This document shows, in pieces, positions 8,328 to 16,798 of a stretch of 64,000 bases of DNA. The stretch is taken from the NCBI GenBank assembly GCA_963712165.1, contig CAVQGY010000003.1:434001-498000 (forward strand), written 5' to 3'. The notes under the pieces were generated by a model. That model was given only the letters and a program-made list of their open reading frames with translations, was not told where the DNA came from and did not search any database. Position numbers and translations under genes: made by a program. Source of the stretch: B10-G9 sp963712165. Lineage in GTDB: Bacteria; Chloroflexota; Anaerolineae; Anaerolineales; UBA11858. Within the stretch, counting starts at the first letter, position 1. Every line of letters begins with the position of its first letter.

Positions 8328-9902
8328 CTATTTACCTTCCCGCGGATCTGCGGTGTTGATAGCTTCATTCACAGCGGTGACAAGTTGGCCATTTTCAATG
8401 AGAGTCCGTACTCGGTCGATTTCTGGTCCCCAGAGGGTATCTCCAGGCTGGTATGGTACATGATCACGGATGATCCTATAGGCAGCCGCACTACCTTTGC
8501 CTGGACTCAGGTCCGGATGGGCGCGAAGGCGCAGATCCAGTGCCCGTGCTGCAGTGTAAAGCTCGATGGCAAGTACCTGGCGAGTATTTTTAACAACCTG
8601 CAAGGCGTGCCTTGATGCTGTCATAGCATTGGCATTATGGTCTTCCTGGGATCCAGAGGTTGGAAGTGAGTAGATCGAATCTGGACCGGCCAGGGATCTA
8701 TTCTCAAGGACCAGGGAGGCAGCTGTATATTGGGGCATCATCATTCCGGAATTCAAACCAGCAGCCTGATCATTATCAACCAGCATAGGCGGAAGGTCTC
8801 CGTTTAATCGTCCGTCCGTTAATCGATAGGTCCTTCTCTCAGAGATGCCCGCAATTTCTGAGAGGGCTATTGCAATAAAATCCATGACCATGCCCACCGG
8901 TTCACCATGAAAATTGCCCCCTGAGATCGCCTCTTCATCTGAAAATACCAAAGGATTATCTGTGGCAGCGTTGATCTCCCGGAGAATGACGGATTCCGAA
9001 AAATCCAGGGTCTCGTAAACGGGTCCATGTACTTGGGGGCTGCAGCGGAGTGAATACGCATCCTGGATGCGGTCGGTGGAATCGAGCAGTGTGCTGCCAT
9101 GTGTTATAGCCAGAATCCTTTTTGCGAACCCGATCTGACCTGGGTGTTGACGTGATTCATGAATGCGGGGATCAAAAGCACTCGAGATCCCCTGAAGGCT
9201 TTCCAGACTCAAACTGAGGGCGATCTCTGCGACCTTGAGCAGATTCCTTGTTTCGGCGCATACCAGGGATGCGATTGCAGCCGAGAATGTCGCACCATTA
9301 TTGAGGGCTAAACCTTCTTTTTCTTTCAGAATGATCCTGGGAATGCCCGCCAAAGCCATGGCTTGTTTCCCGGAGTAGATATTTCCTTGATAACTAGCAA
9401 AACCTGAGTGCTCTTCAAGGTCTTGTGGATCTGTGGATAGGACCAGGCCTAGATGAGATAAGGGAGCAAGGTCCCCCGAAGACCCTAAAGAACCCTGGGA
9501 GGGAATGATGGGATGAACTCCCTTGTTCAGCATCTCCAGGAGGGTGTTGATCAGGTCCGGACGAACGCCAGAGTAACCCTTGGCCAATGTATTTGCCCTG
9601 ATCAGGATAGCGGCCCGAACCACTTCCTGGGGAAGATCCTCCCCCGTGCCCACAGAGTGGCTGAGAATTAAATTTCGGTTCAATTTCTGGATCTCTTGGG
9701 TGGATATCTTCTTATCCGCAAAGATCCCAAATCCTGTATTGATACCGTAAACCGGCTTACCGCGTTTGATGATCTTTTCGACCCATTTCCTTGATTGGGC
9801 AATTTGCTGAACAGATCTTTCAGAGAGAGCTACTTCCTCTTTCTCAAATACAACACGCTGGATTTCTTCTAAGCTCAGTGAATGTCCGTCAATTTCGATC
9901 AT
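8328..9902 (-). CDS. hutH: Histidine ammonia-lyase
   Basis: Removes ammonia from L-histidine to give urocanate, the first step of histidine breakdown. It has 524 residues from ATG 9902 (MIEIDGHSLS). Active-site signatures are YGINTGFG (Tyr52), the histidine-selecting SH pair at 81-82, and the MIO-forming triad in GSLGSSGDLAPLSH, here Ser141-Ser142-Gly143 rather than the usual Ala-Ser-Gly. The SH pair argues for histidine rather than tyrosine or phenylalanine. No hutU, hutI or hutF is nearby, so the rest of the pathway must lie elsewhere or be absent. A longer frame to 10037 overlaps the unknown gene upstream. Confidence 0.93.
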   Translation of the reverse strand: MIEIDGHSLSLEEIQRVVFEKEEVALSERSVQQIAQSRKWVEKIIKRGKPVYGINTGFGIFADKKISTQEIQKLNRNLILSHSVGTGEDLPQEVVRAAILIRANTLAKGYSGVRPDLINTLLEMLNKGVHPIIPSQGSLGSSGDLAPLSHLGLVLSTDPQDLEEHSGFASYQGNIYSGKQAMALAGIPRIILKEKEGLALNNGATFSAAIASLVCAETRNLLKVAEIALSLSLESLQGISSAFDPRIHESRQHPGQIGFAKRILAITHGSTLLDSTDRIQDAYSLRCSPQVHGPVYETLDFSESVILREINAATDNPLVFSDEEAISGGNFHGEPVGMVMDFIAIALSEIAGISERRTYRLTDGRLNGDLPPMLVDNDQAAGLNSGMMMPQYTAASLVLENRSLAGPDSIYSLPTSGSQEDHNANAMTASRHALQVVKNTRQVLAIELYTAARALDLRLRAHPDLSPGKGSAAAYRIIRDHVPYQPGDTLWGPEIDRVRTLIENGQLVTAVNEAINTADPREGK

Positions 9903-9954
9903 ATAAGGTCCCCATGAATACTCCCCCTTTAGAAGGTAGTTATCATAAAACAGA

Positions 9955-10743
9955 TCACCATGGCATGGATGGTTCCTTGCAGGGCATATCTTCCCGATCA
10001 ATATTTTTATACATGGTGACATTATCGAAAGGCTCATTCATTATATTGTCGTGAATAGCCCAGGAGCGCAGACGGACATGTCCAGCTGCGCGCGGATCGC
10101 GGAAAGGAGTACTCCCGTTCAGGAGGGGTAGGAAATCGCCGCCAGGAGAGAATCCTTCATTGATCCGCTTGATGAACCTTTTTCCCTTCTGATAATGAAA
10201 ATGGTAATGCTCAAAGATAACTGCCACATGATAAAAGAGGGGTTCAACAAAAAAAAGGTCATGCCCCATGCAGCTCACGAATTCTTCGAACTGCCGCAAA
10301 GATTCCTTAAATAGGCGGGGGCCTCGATAGATTTGGCCAGGTGCCAGGCCGGCCTGGAGTGCCTTGAATTCTTCCTCCAGATTACGCTGATTGGTTCCGA
10401 AACTGGTTTTTGATCCATCGGGCATACGGTCGACATTGAATCGAGGAGCTTGAACATCGTTCATGCCGTAAAGGAGAATATGGATCTGGCCGTGGATGGT
10501 GTCTGTGATGTGGCCAAAGATGATCGGGTCTGAAGCTTCAGCTTGATGATAGAGGGCGAGTTCTGCATCTGATGTTCCGGGATCGCACTTGAGATGGAAC
10601 AGATCGTTGTTATGCTGATCACGAAGTTCGGGGGAAATATTGAATAAATCAAGCAATCCAGGTGGGATGATCTTGCTATAGGCTTCCCTCTTCTGATCAG
10701 CAGGCAGTTCGTTAATTGCAGCTATGGTTGAAGGAAGGCTCAT
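9955..10743 (-). CDS. Unknown His-rich soluble protein
   Basis: I do not recognise this 262-residue protein. It has no signal peptide or membrane segment. The N-terminal third is acidic and mentions no known motif. The middle has FGHITDTIHGQIHILLYGMNDVQ and the C-terminal part a dense histidine stretch (VIFEHYHFHYQKGKRF, about residues 174-189) with a further FVSCMGHDLFF just before it. Clustered His, Glu and Asp could bind metal, but this is only suggestive. It sits between smpB (26 nt upstream) and hutH (52 nt downstream), all on the minus strand, so it may share a transcript with hutH. Confidence 0.7.
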   Translation of the reverse strand: MSLPSTIAAINELPADQKREAYSKIIPPGLLDLFNISPELRDQHNNDLFHLKCDPGTSDAELALYHQAEASDPIIFGHITDTIHGQIHILLYGMNDVQAPRFNVDRMPDGSKTSFGTNQRNLEEEFKALQAGLAPGQIYRGPRLFKESLRQFEEFVSCMGHDLFFVEPLFYHVAVIFEHYHFHYQKGKRFIKRINEGFSPGGDFLPLLNGSTPFRDPRAAGHVRLRSWAIHDNIMNEPFDNVTMYKNIDREDMPCKEPSMPW

Positions 10744-10768
10744 ATTTTGTCCAGTTGGGGAGGATAGC

Positions 10769-11233
10769 CTAGAATCCGATCCTTCTTAACTCTCTCTCTG
10801 TTTGTCTCTGGGTATCCCGTTCGGCAATATCCTTTCTTTTATCGTGCAGTTTTTTGCCTTTTGCGACCGCGATCTCAATCTTGGCTTTTCCGCCCGAGAG
10901 GAAAACCCGCAGGGGCACAACGGTATTGCCTTTAATGCGGACTTTGTCCCATATTTCGAGAATCTCTTTTTTATGCAGAAGTAATTTCCTTCTGCGCTGG
11001 GGGTTGTGGTTCAGGGAGCTGGCCTGTTCATAGGGATGGATGTATGAATCCACCAACCAGGCTTCCTCACCATCCACGTGCACATAAGCCTGATCAATAC
11101 TGACTTGATGGTTGCGTATAGATTTGATTTCGGAACCCAGGAGGACTATGCCGGCTTCGTACGTATCCAGGATCTGGAAGTTAAAGAAAGCCTTTTTATT
11201 CTTGGCGATCGTCTTTCCACTCATGCGACCCAT
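10769..11233 (-). CDS. smpB: SsrA-binding protein SmpB
   Basis: Binds tmRNA and guides it to stalled ribosomes for trans-translation. The 154 residues contain the OB-fold signatures AKNKKAFFNFQILDTYEAGI, LLGSEIKSIRNHQVSI and the basic tail GKKLHDKRKDIAERD that reaches the decoding centre. The ATG at 11233 has no strong Shine-Dalgarno; ATG at 11224 (MSGKTIAKNK) is an alternative. The tmRNA gene itself is not in this window. It follows the L,D-transpeptidase gene by 30 nt on the same strand. Confidence 0.96.
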   Translation of the reverse strand: MGRMSGKTIAKNKKAFFNFQILDTYEAGIVLLGSEIKSIRNHQVSIDQAYVHVDGEEAWLVDSYIHPYEQASSLNHNPQRRRKLLLHKKEILEIWDKVRIKGNTVVPLRVFLSGGKAKIEIAVAKGKKLHDKRKDIAERDTQRQTERELRRIGF

Positions 11234-11263
11234 TTTAACACAGAATGGGAAACAGCCTCGATT

Positions 11264-12331
11264 CTACTTGATCACTATCCGGGTCCCAAACCCATGGCTG
11301 GACTTGTTGCAGTGATCTTTATATGGCGGATCATAGGGGGGGGTTGTCCAGCAGAAGAACCATTTTGCGTCTTGATTCCTGAGATTGACACAACCGTGGC
11401 TCATTTGATTGCCAAAATTATTGTGCCAATATGTGCCGTGAAAAGCTACTCCTGTTTCGTAGATGAAAAAGCCTGTCCAGGGAACGCCGGGCAGCGTGTA
11501 GCTGCCCGGTGCCCCGGTTGCAACTACTCCGCCCATATGTTTTGAGGGATATTTCGAAGTCAAATAAAAGACCCCTCGAGGAGTAGCGGTGGCATATGGA
11601 TCACTTGTATCAACTTCCCTGTAACCCAAGCCAGTGGAAGCTGTCGTGTGATAAACAAGTTTGTTATCCTCATAGGCGGACATAGTCTGGTCTTCGAGCG
11701 ATACGCGAATGTGTTTCTTTTCAGGCGGCACATGAATGCTGGTAGGCAGGTATTCCACATCCTGGACCAATCTTAAATGATCTCTCCGCACATAGTATTT
11801 CAGAGTATCGGACAGTTCTGAAGTAAGCTCGTACCAGGGAGTTCCATCTGGACCGGGTTTTATCCCTGAAATCCAGTGGGTGGTTTCGTAGTAAAGGCGA
11901 TATTTGAACCTCCATCCCATAGACGGGCTGGAGGAATAGGCATCTGTGAATGGGACAGTCACTTCAGCCAAATTCCCGCACTGGGCGATTTTTTCAACAG
12001 GATGGTTCAGCCGATAACGTGTAGGCTGGACGTAAACTCCTGGTAAGTAACCTCCCCAGACCCGATACCATTGATCTGGCGAACCTTCCTCTCTGGGAAT
12101 TTTCAATTCGTAATAAAGATGGAGAAGTTCGTCAAAAGCAGTCTCACGGACGACTTCACTATCCAGATCTGGTTCTTTATAGATTGAGATCACTTTATCG
12201 TCAGCTGCGATCCGGCCAACGACTCCCCTGGTTTTCTTTAAGCCTAAAACAGGGGACCAGGATTTGAATCCAGTCCCCAGTAGGGTAAACAAGGATAGTC
12301 TAAGAAAGTCCTTACGGGAAAACGAATGCAA
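11264..12331 (-). CDS. Exported L,D-transpeptidase (YkuD) with SH3-like region
   Basis: Cell-wall enzyme that makes 3-3 peptidoglycan cross-links or attaches proteins. The catalytic YkuD domain occupies the last 120 residues, with FHGTYWHNNFG and SHGCVNL, catalytic Cys near residue 314. The N-terminal half has SH3-like repeats around RVWGGYLPGVYVQP. I place the start at TTG 12331: GGAGG lies 5 nt upstream, and the result begins with HSFSRKDFLRLSLF, a Tat-like signal with RK in place of RR. Frames extending further upstream add unconserved residues over the divergent promoter region. 355 residues. Confidence 0.85.
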   Translation of the reverse strand: MHSFSRKDFLRLSLFTLLGTGFKSWSPVLGLKKTRGVVGRIAADDKVISIYKEPDLDSEVVRETAFDELLHLYYELKIPREEGSPDQWYRVWGGYLPGVYVQPTRYRLNHPVEKIAQCGNLAEVTVPFTDAYSSSPSMGWRFKYRLYYETTHWISGIKPGPDGTPWYELTSELSDTLKYYVRRDHLRLVQDVEYLPTSIHVPPEKKHIRVSLEDQTMSAYEDNKLVYHTTASTGLGYREVDTSDPYATATPRGVFYLTSKYPSKHMGGVVATGAPGSYTLPGVPWTGFFIYETGVAFHGTYWHNNFGNQMSHGCVNLRNQDAKWFFCWTTPPYDPPYKDHCNKSSHGFGTRIVIK

Positions 12332-12453
12332 GTACACCTCCCATACAGATTCTATCCAAGAGTTCCTGGAATAGCAAGCAGGCTGTTTCTTGGCGGAAAA
12401 TATCTTCGAATAGTTATTCTTGTATAGTAATATTCGATAGAGGAGGTTGCTGA

Positions 12454-13359
12454 ATGGAATGGCCAGCCTATAAAGACCTGATGCGAAAAGGGATATTGAA
12501 GGCAAAAGCTGAGGAGATCAACCAGAAACTCGCAGCATGTGGCCTTTGTCCCCGGGATTGCCAGGTCAACAGGTTTAAGGGTGAAATTGGCAGCTGCGGG
12601 GTGGGGGAACAAGCCTGGGTGAGCAGCTATGGTCCCCATCATGGTGAGGAAAAACCACTGCGAGGCCGGCATGGATCGGGGACGATCTTTTTCAGTGGAT
12701 GTAATTTAGATTGTGTCTACTGCCAGAACGCAGATATCAGCCAACAGCTTTCCGGCCGGCCGTACACTCCGCGTGAGTTGAGTTCAATGATGTTGGAATT
12801 ACAGGCTATGGGTTGTCATAATATCAATCTGGTATCTCCCACTCACGTCGTGGGCCAGATAGCCCTAGCTGTTGCGTTGGCAGTGGAGGAAGGCCTATCT
12901 TTGCCTATTGTTTATAATACTGGCGGGTACGACAGGGTGGAAACCCTTTCCTTGCTGGATGGCATCATTGATATCTACATGCCTGATATGAAGTACAGCC
13001 AATCAGAGACCGGGGAATGTTATTCTGGTATTCCAAATTACGCGGAAATAAACCAAATAGCTGTGCTTGAAATGCACCGGCAAGTGGGGGATCTTGTCTT
13101 GGACTCATCAGGGATTGCCCGAACCGGGTTATTGATCCGACATTTGGTGCTTCCAGGGGATCTGGCTGGTTCGTCAACGGTCCTGCGTTTTATTGCAGAA
13201 AAGATATCCAAAAACACCTACTTGAATATCATGGATCAATACCACCCGGCTTATCAAGCCCAGTTATATCCAGCGCTGGATCGACGAGTTTCCAGCAGGG
13301 AATTCCGGGCTGTGATAGAGGAAGCAAATCAATGGGGGCTCTCAAGATTGGACCTGTGA
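12454..13359 (+). CDS. PflX-like radical SAM protein (COG1313 type)
   Basis: Radical SAM enzyme of 301 residues related to pyruvate formate-lyase activating enzymes. The [4Fe-4S]-SAM cluster ligands are Cys83, Cys87 and Cys90 in CNLDCVYC. An additional N-terminal quartet Cys29, Cys32, Cys36 and Cys48 (CGLCPRDC and SCG) is typical of the PflX subgroup and suggests an extra metal site. The reaction of PflX proteins is not known. The ATG has GAGGAGG 7 nt upstream. It is divergent from the L,D-transpeptidase gene and followed by yebC after 174 nt. Confidence 0.85.
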   Translation: MEWPAYKDLMRKGILKAKAEEINQKLAACGLCPRDCQVNRFKGEIGSCGVGEQAWVSSYGPHHGEEKPLRGRHGSGTIFFSGCNLDCVYCQNADISQQLSGRPYTPRELSSMMLELQAMGCHNINLVSPTHVVGQIALAVALAVEEGLSLPIVYNTGGYDRVETLSLLDGIIDIYMPDMKYSQSETGECYSGIPNYAEINQIAVLEMHRQVGDLVLDSSGIARTGLLIRHLVLPGDLAGSSTVLRFIAEKISKNTYLNIMDQYHPAYQAQLYPALDRRVSSREFRAVIEEANQWGLSRLDL

Positions 13360-13443
13360 ATCTAATCAACTTCATTCAGGAAATAGAGTTGGATAACAAC
13401 CCAGATTCAGGGGATTTCAGTGGAGGACGAACCTGGAGCCAGA

Positions 13444-13452
13444 TGTTATAAT
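13444..13452 (+). promoter_or_regulatory. Extended -10 promoter of yebC-ruvC
   Basis: TGTTATAAT matches TGnTATAAT, giving a leader of about 75 nt to the yebC ATG. The -35 region is poor. Confidence 0.55.
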
Positions 13453-13533
13453 ACGACCAATTCAAGCAATTTGATTTATCGCCTTTATTATTTCAGAAAT
13501 CAGATAGTTGCCCCCCTATTTTGGAGGAGTTCT

Positions 13534-14283
13534 ATGTCAGGACATTCAAAGTGGTCGACCATTAAGCATAAGAAGGCCCAGACTGATGCCCGTCGTGGCG
13601 CGGTTTATACGAAACTTGCCAAGGAAATCCAAATAGCAGCCAGAGAAGGTGGCGGGGATCCTAGCGTGAATATTGGTCTGCGGATGGCAATCGATCGCGC
13701 CAAGTCCTCAAATATGCCTAACTCGAATATCGAGCGGGCCATCAAGAGGGGCACAGGGGAAGACAAAGACGCTGCGGTGATGGAGAAGATCTATTATGAG
13801 GGTTATGCTCCCCATGGCGTAGCGGTTATTCTAAACTGCATCACAGATAACCGGAATCGAACGGTGGCGGATATCCGCCATCTGCTTACCAAACATGGCG
13901 GAAGCATGGGGCAGGAGGGCTCAGTTTCCTGGCAGTTCACCCGAAAATCCTTTTTTAACATTCCCTCTGATCAGGCCACATTTGATGATCTATTTGATAT
14001 AGCTGCAGAGGCAGGCGCAGATGATGTGCTGGAAGAAACCGATTATTTCGAGATCGTGGGCCCTGTCTCAGCTTTTAAGAATGTTTTCGATAAGTTGAAG
14101 GGATCAGCGATCACCCCAAATGATTCCGGCCTACGCATGGATCCCAAACAGGAGGTCGAACTTAACCTGGAACAGACTGTTCAGGTGATGAAGCTGATCG
14201 ATATGCTGGAAGAACTGGATGATGTTCAGGAAGTCTTCTCAAATCTGAAGATCACAGATGAAGCATTGGAAGGTATGGCATAG
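13534..14283 (+). CDS. yebC: YebC/PmpR family protein
   Basis: Cytoplasmic protein of 249 residues in the YebC/TACO1 family, described both as a DNA-binding regulator and as a translation factor easing ribosome stalling. The N-terminus MSGHSKWSTIKHKKAQTD and the NRNRTVADIRHLLTKHGG segment are diagnostic. ATG 13534 has GGAGGAG at 7 nt; a longer frame to 13420 covers the promoter and is unconserved. The neighbour ruvC, 4 nt downstream, reproduces the common bacterial arrangement yebC-ruvC-ruvA. Confidence 0.94.
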   Translation: MSGHSKWSTIKHKKAQTDARRGAVYTKLAKEIQIAAREGGGDPSVNIGLRMAIDRAKSSNMPNSNIERAIKRGTGEDKDAAVMEKIYYEGYAPHGVAVILNCITDNRNRTVADIRHLLTKHGGSMGQEGSVSWQFTRKSFFNIPSDQATFDDLFDIAAEAGADDVLEETDYFEIVGPVSAFKNVFDKLKGSAITPNDSGLRMDPKQEVELNLEQTVQVMKLIDMLEELDDVQEVFSNLKITDEALEGMA

Positions 14284-14287
14284 GTGA

Positions 14288-14788
14288 ATGGCTGATCTGA
14301 GGACAGTCATCGGGATTGATCCCGGCACCGCGATCACCGGGTACGGAATCATCCGAGAGGAATCTTCCGGAGATCTTGTGTGGGTGGCCCATGGAGCCAT
14401 AACCACACCAAGCGATTGGGAGGAACCCCAGCGTTTACTCTATTTATATCGAACCTTGCTTGGCATCATCCAGGATGAAAAGCCAGATTGTTGTGCGGTG
14501 GAGCAGCTGTTCTTCCAGAAAAACGTTAAAACTGCACTTAAAGTAGGCCAGGGGCGAGGAGCCGCGATGATCGCCGCAGCGGAAGCCGGCCTATCGATTG
14601 GAGAATACACACCCTTGGCAATCAAGCAAGCTGTTGTGGGTTATGGAAATGCAGACAAGAATCAGGTTCAACAGATGGTCAAGATACTGCTCAATCTGGA
14701 TGAAATTCCCTATCCTGATGACGCGGCGGACGCCCTGGCTGTTGGGATCTGCCACTTGCATTCAACAAGGAGGGCCCAAAGCAGATAG
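14288..14788 (+). CDS. ruvC: Holliday junction resolvase RuvC
   Basis: Cuts Holliday junctions in recombination repair together with RuvAB. The 166 residues carry the RNase H-fold acidic residues: Asp11 in GIDPGTAITGYG, a Glu in CAVEQLFFQKN, and the closing DDAADALAVGICH. The start 4 nt after yebC and the ATG of the next gene directly after the stop indicate one operon. The DUF4010 membrane gene is inserted between ruvC and ruvA, and ruvB is not in the window. Confidence 0.95.
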   Translation: MADLRTVIGIDPGTAITGYGIIREESSGDLVWVAHGAITTPSDWEEPQRLLYLYRTLLGIIQDEKPDCCAVEQLFFQKNVKTALKVGQGRGAAMIAAAEAGLSIGEYTPLAIKQAVVGYGNADKNQVQQMVKILLNLDEIPYPDDAADALAVGICHLHSTRRAQSR

Positions 14789-16057
14789 ATGATGATCAAT
14801 TCGGAACTATATCTTCGATTCGGTGCAGCTATCTTGATAGGTATCTTGATCGGCTTGCAGAGAGAACATGCCTACGGGGCCAGGGCTAAAAGCGGATTAT
14901 TTGCAGGTGCCCGGACTTATGCGTTAATGGCGCTCTTTGGAGCTTCTGGAGCGCTGCTGGCAGATATCTTGATGAATCCCTGGGTGTTTATCGCTGTATT
15001 CGCAATTCTGGGAATCATGGTTGGTGTGGCTTATTTCATAACTGCGTCGGAGCGAGATGAGATTGGGCTCACATCCGAGGTTGCAGCAATATTGACCATC
15101 CTTATAGGAGGTATTTGTTATTACCAGTCGATCGAGGTTGCAGTAGCCCTGGGAGTGGTGACCACCGTACTCCTGGCAGTCAAGTGGGAATTGAAAAAGC
15201 TGATCACGATCATTACCAGGGAAGACATTTTCGCAACCCTGCAGTTTGCGGTGATCACGGCAATTGTCTTGCCCGTGCTTCCCAATAAAACCTTTGGTCC
15301 TCCGCCAATAGACGTTCTGAACCCTTACCAGGTCTGGGAAATGGTTGTTTTCATCTCAGGTATCAATTTCCTGGGTTATATCCTGATCAAGATCGTTGGT
15401 CCGAGAAGAGGGCTGGGGATAAGTGGAATTCTGGGGGGGTTAGCCTCCAGCACGGCGACAACGATGAGTTTTTCCCAGCGGAGCAAAACGCAGGCAGGGT
15501 TGGATAAACCTTTTGCTGTCGCGATTATCACAGGCTGGGTGATCATGTTCGTCCGGATCATTGTAGAAGTAGCGGTTGTAAATCACGAATTGCTGCCCCT
15601 GGTTTGGCCAGCAATGGTTAGTATGGGAGGAGCAGGGCTGTTATACGCGGTATACCTGTATTTCTCTCAGTCTGCAATGGATGAAGAAGAGCTGCAGATA
15701 TCCAATCCTTTTGAGTTAGGACCAGCGATCAAGTTCGGCTTGATCTACGCCTTGGTTCTCTTAATAACCAAAGCTGCTGAGCTGTATATCGGTGAAAGGG
15801 GTATTTACCTGACAAGTTTTCTGGCAGGGCTGGCAGATGTGGATGCCATTACCCTTTCAATCTCGGATCTGACCAGATCTGGCGGATCAATATCATTGTT
15901 GACCGGGAAAACCGGTATAGTCCTGGCCGCGATCTCGAACACAGCTTCCAAAGGAGTCCTGGTCTTCCTGCTTGGTTCCCGGAAATTGAGGATCCGAGTG
16001 CTGCCTGCGATCCTGCTGATCTTGCTGATCGGCCTGGGATTTATTTTTTTGAGGTGA
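14789..16057 (+). CDS. MgtC/SapB-DUF4010 family membrane protein
   Basis: Polytopic membrane protein of 422 residues (COG3174 type). The N-terminal MgtC-like half contains RFGAAILIGILIGLQREHA and ARTYALMALFGASGAL; the C-terminal DUF4010 half has GGLASSTATTMSFSQRSK and DVDAITLSISDL. About 11-12 hydrophobic segments are visible. Function is not established; a role in ion homeostasis is guessed from the MgtC domain. It begins directly after the ruvC stop and ends 10 nt before ruvA, so it is embedded in the ruv operon. Confidence 0.85.
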   Translation: MMINSELYLRFGAAILIGILIGLQREHAYGARAKSGLFAGARTYALMALFGASGALLADILMNPWVFIAVFAILGIMVGVAYFITASERDEIGLTSEVAAILTILIGGICYYQSIEVAVALGVVTTVLLAVKWELKKLITIITREDIFATLQFAVITAIVLPVLPNKTFGPPPIDVLNPYQVWEMVVFISGINFLGYILIKIVGPRRGLGISGILGGLASSTATTMSFSQRSKTQAGLDKPFAVAIITGWVIMFVRIIVEVAVVNHELLPLVWPAMVSMGGAGLLYAVYLYFSQSAMDEEELQISNPFELGPAIKFGLIYALVLLITKAAELYIGERGIYLTSFLAGLADVDAITLSISDLTRSGGSISLLTGKTGIVLAAISNTASKGVLVFLLGSRKLRIRVLPAILLILLIGLGFIFLR

Positions 16058-16067
16058 GGTTCTGACA

Positions 16068-16643
16068 ATGATTGCCAGCATTCAGGGAAATGTCATTCGG
16101 TTTGGAGCGGATTATATTGTAGTGGAAACCGGAGGGATTGGTTACCAGGTTTTTGTGCCGAGCCAGATATTTGATGGACTCCGGGTGGGAGAAAAAATAT
16201 CGCTGTTAACCCAGCTGATCGTTCGAGAGGATTCCTTGACCTTGTTCGGTTTCCGTGATCTAGAGGAGCTAGGGCTGTTCCAGGAACTGATCCGGGTGAA
16301 TGGGGTTGGTCCACGATTAGCCCTGGAAACCCTTGCTACACACTCCCCGGATGTCATAAAAAGAGCCGTGCTCAACAAACAGGAAGAGATCTTTGCCCAG
16401 GTAGCCGGGATTGGTAAGAAGACTGCCCAAAAGATCATCCTTTCACTCGAGGACAGGATCTCATTTGAGGATGGTTTGTTGTTTACTCCTGAAACTGCGG
16501 GCATCAACGGGGAGGTTCAGGAAGCCTTGATCAGCCTTGGATACACTGTCCTTGAAGCTCAGGCAGCCCTGCAAACCATACCTGAAGATGCTCCCCTCGA
16601 CCTGGAAGTACGGTTGACCTTTGCCTTGAGATATTTCAGCTGA
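16068..16643 (+). CDS. ruvA: Holliday junction helicase subunit RuvA
   Basis: Tetrameric junction-binding subunit that loads the RuvB motor. The 191-residue protein shows the N-terminal OB domain (MIASIQGNVIRFGADYIVVE and REDSLTLFGFRD) and two helix-hairpin-helix motifs (INGVGPRLALETL-like at about 80 and GIGKKTAQKIILSL at about 117), with a C-terminal domain III that would contact RuvB. Last gene of the yebC-ruvC-DUF4010-ruvA run. A stem CAGGCA/TGCCTG (16697-16702/16712-16717) lies downstream but has no U-run. Confidence 0.95.
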   Translation: MIASIQGNVIRFGADYIVVETGGIGYQVFVPSQIFDGLRVGEKISLLTQLIVREDSLTLFGFRDLEELGLFQELIRVNGVGPRLALETLATHSPDVIKRAVLNKQEEIFAQVAGIGKKTAQKIILSLEDRISFEDGLLFTPETAGINGEVQEALISLGYTVLEAQAALQTIPEDAPLDLEVRLTFALRYFS

Positions 16644-16798
16644 CAAGGTTTGCTAGACAATCTGTCAACTATCAGTTATCATCTATTCGGTTAGGACAGG
16701 CAGTAATCTAATGCCTGAATCAAGATCTAATGAGCAGCGATTTTAAGGTTTTTTAGCGGCTTTAAGCGCTCATGATTAACAATCACAGCGGAGGAATC

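Noticed and set aside
16697..16717. CAGGCA/TGCCTG hairpin after ruvA as a terminator
   Set aside because: There is no U-run after it; it may only be a leader structure of atpA or chance.
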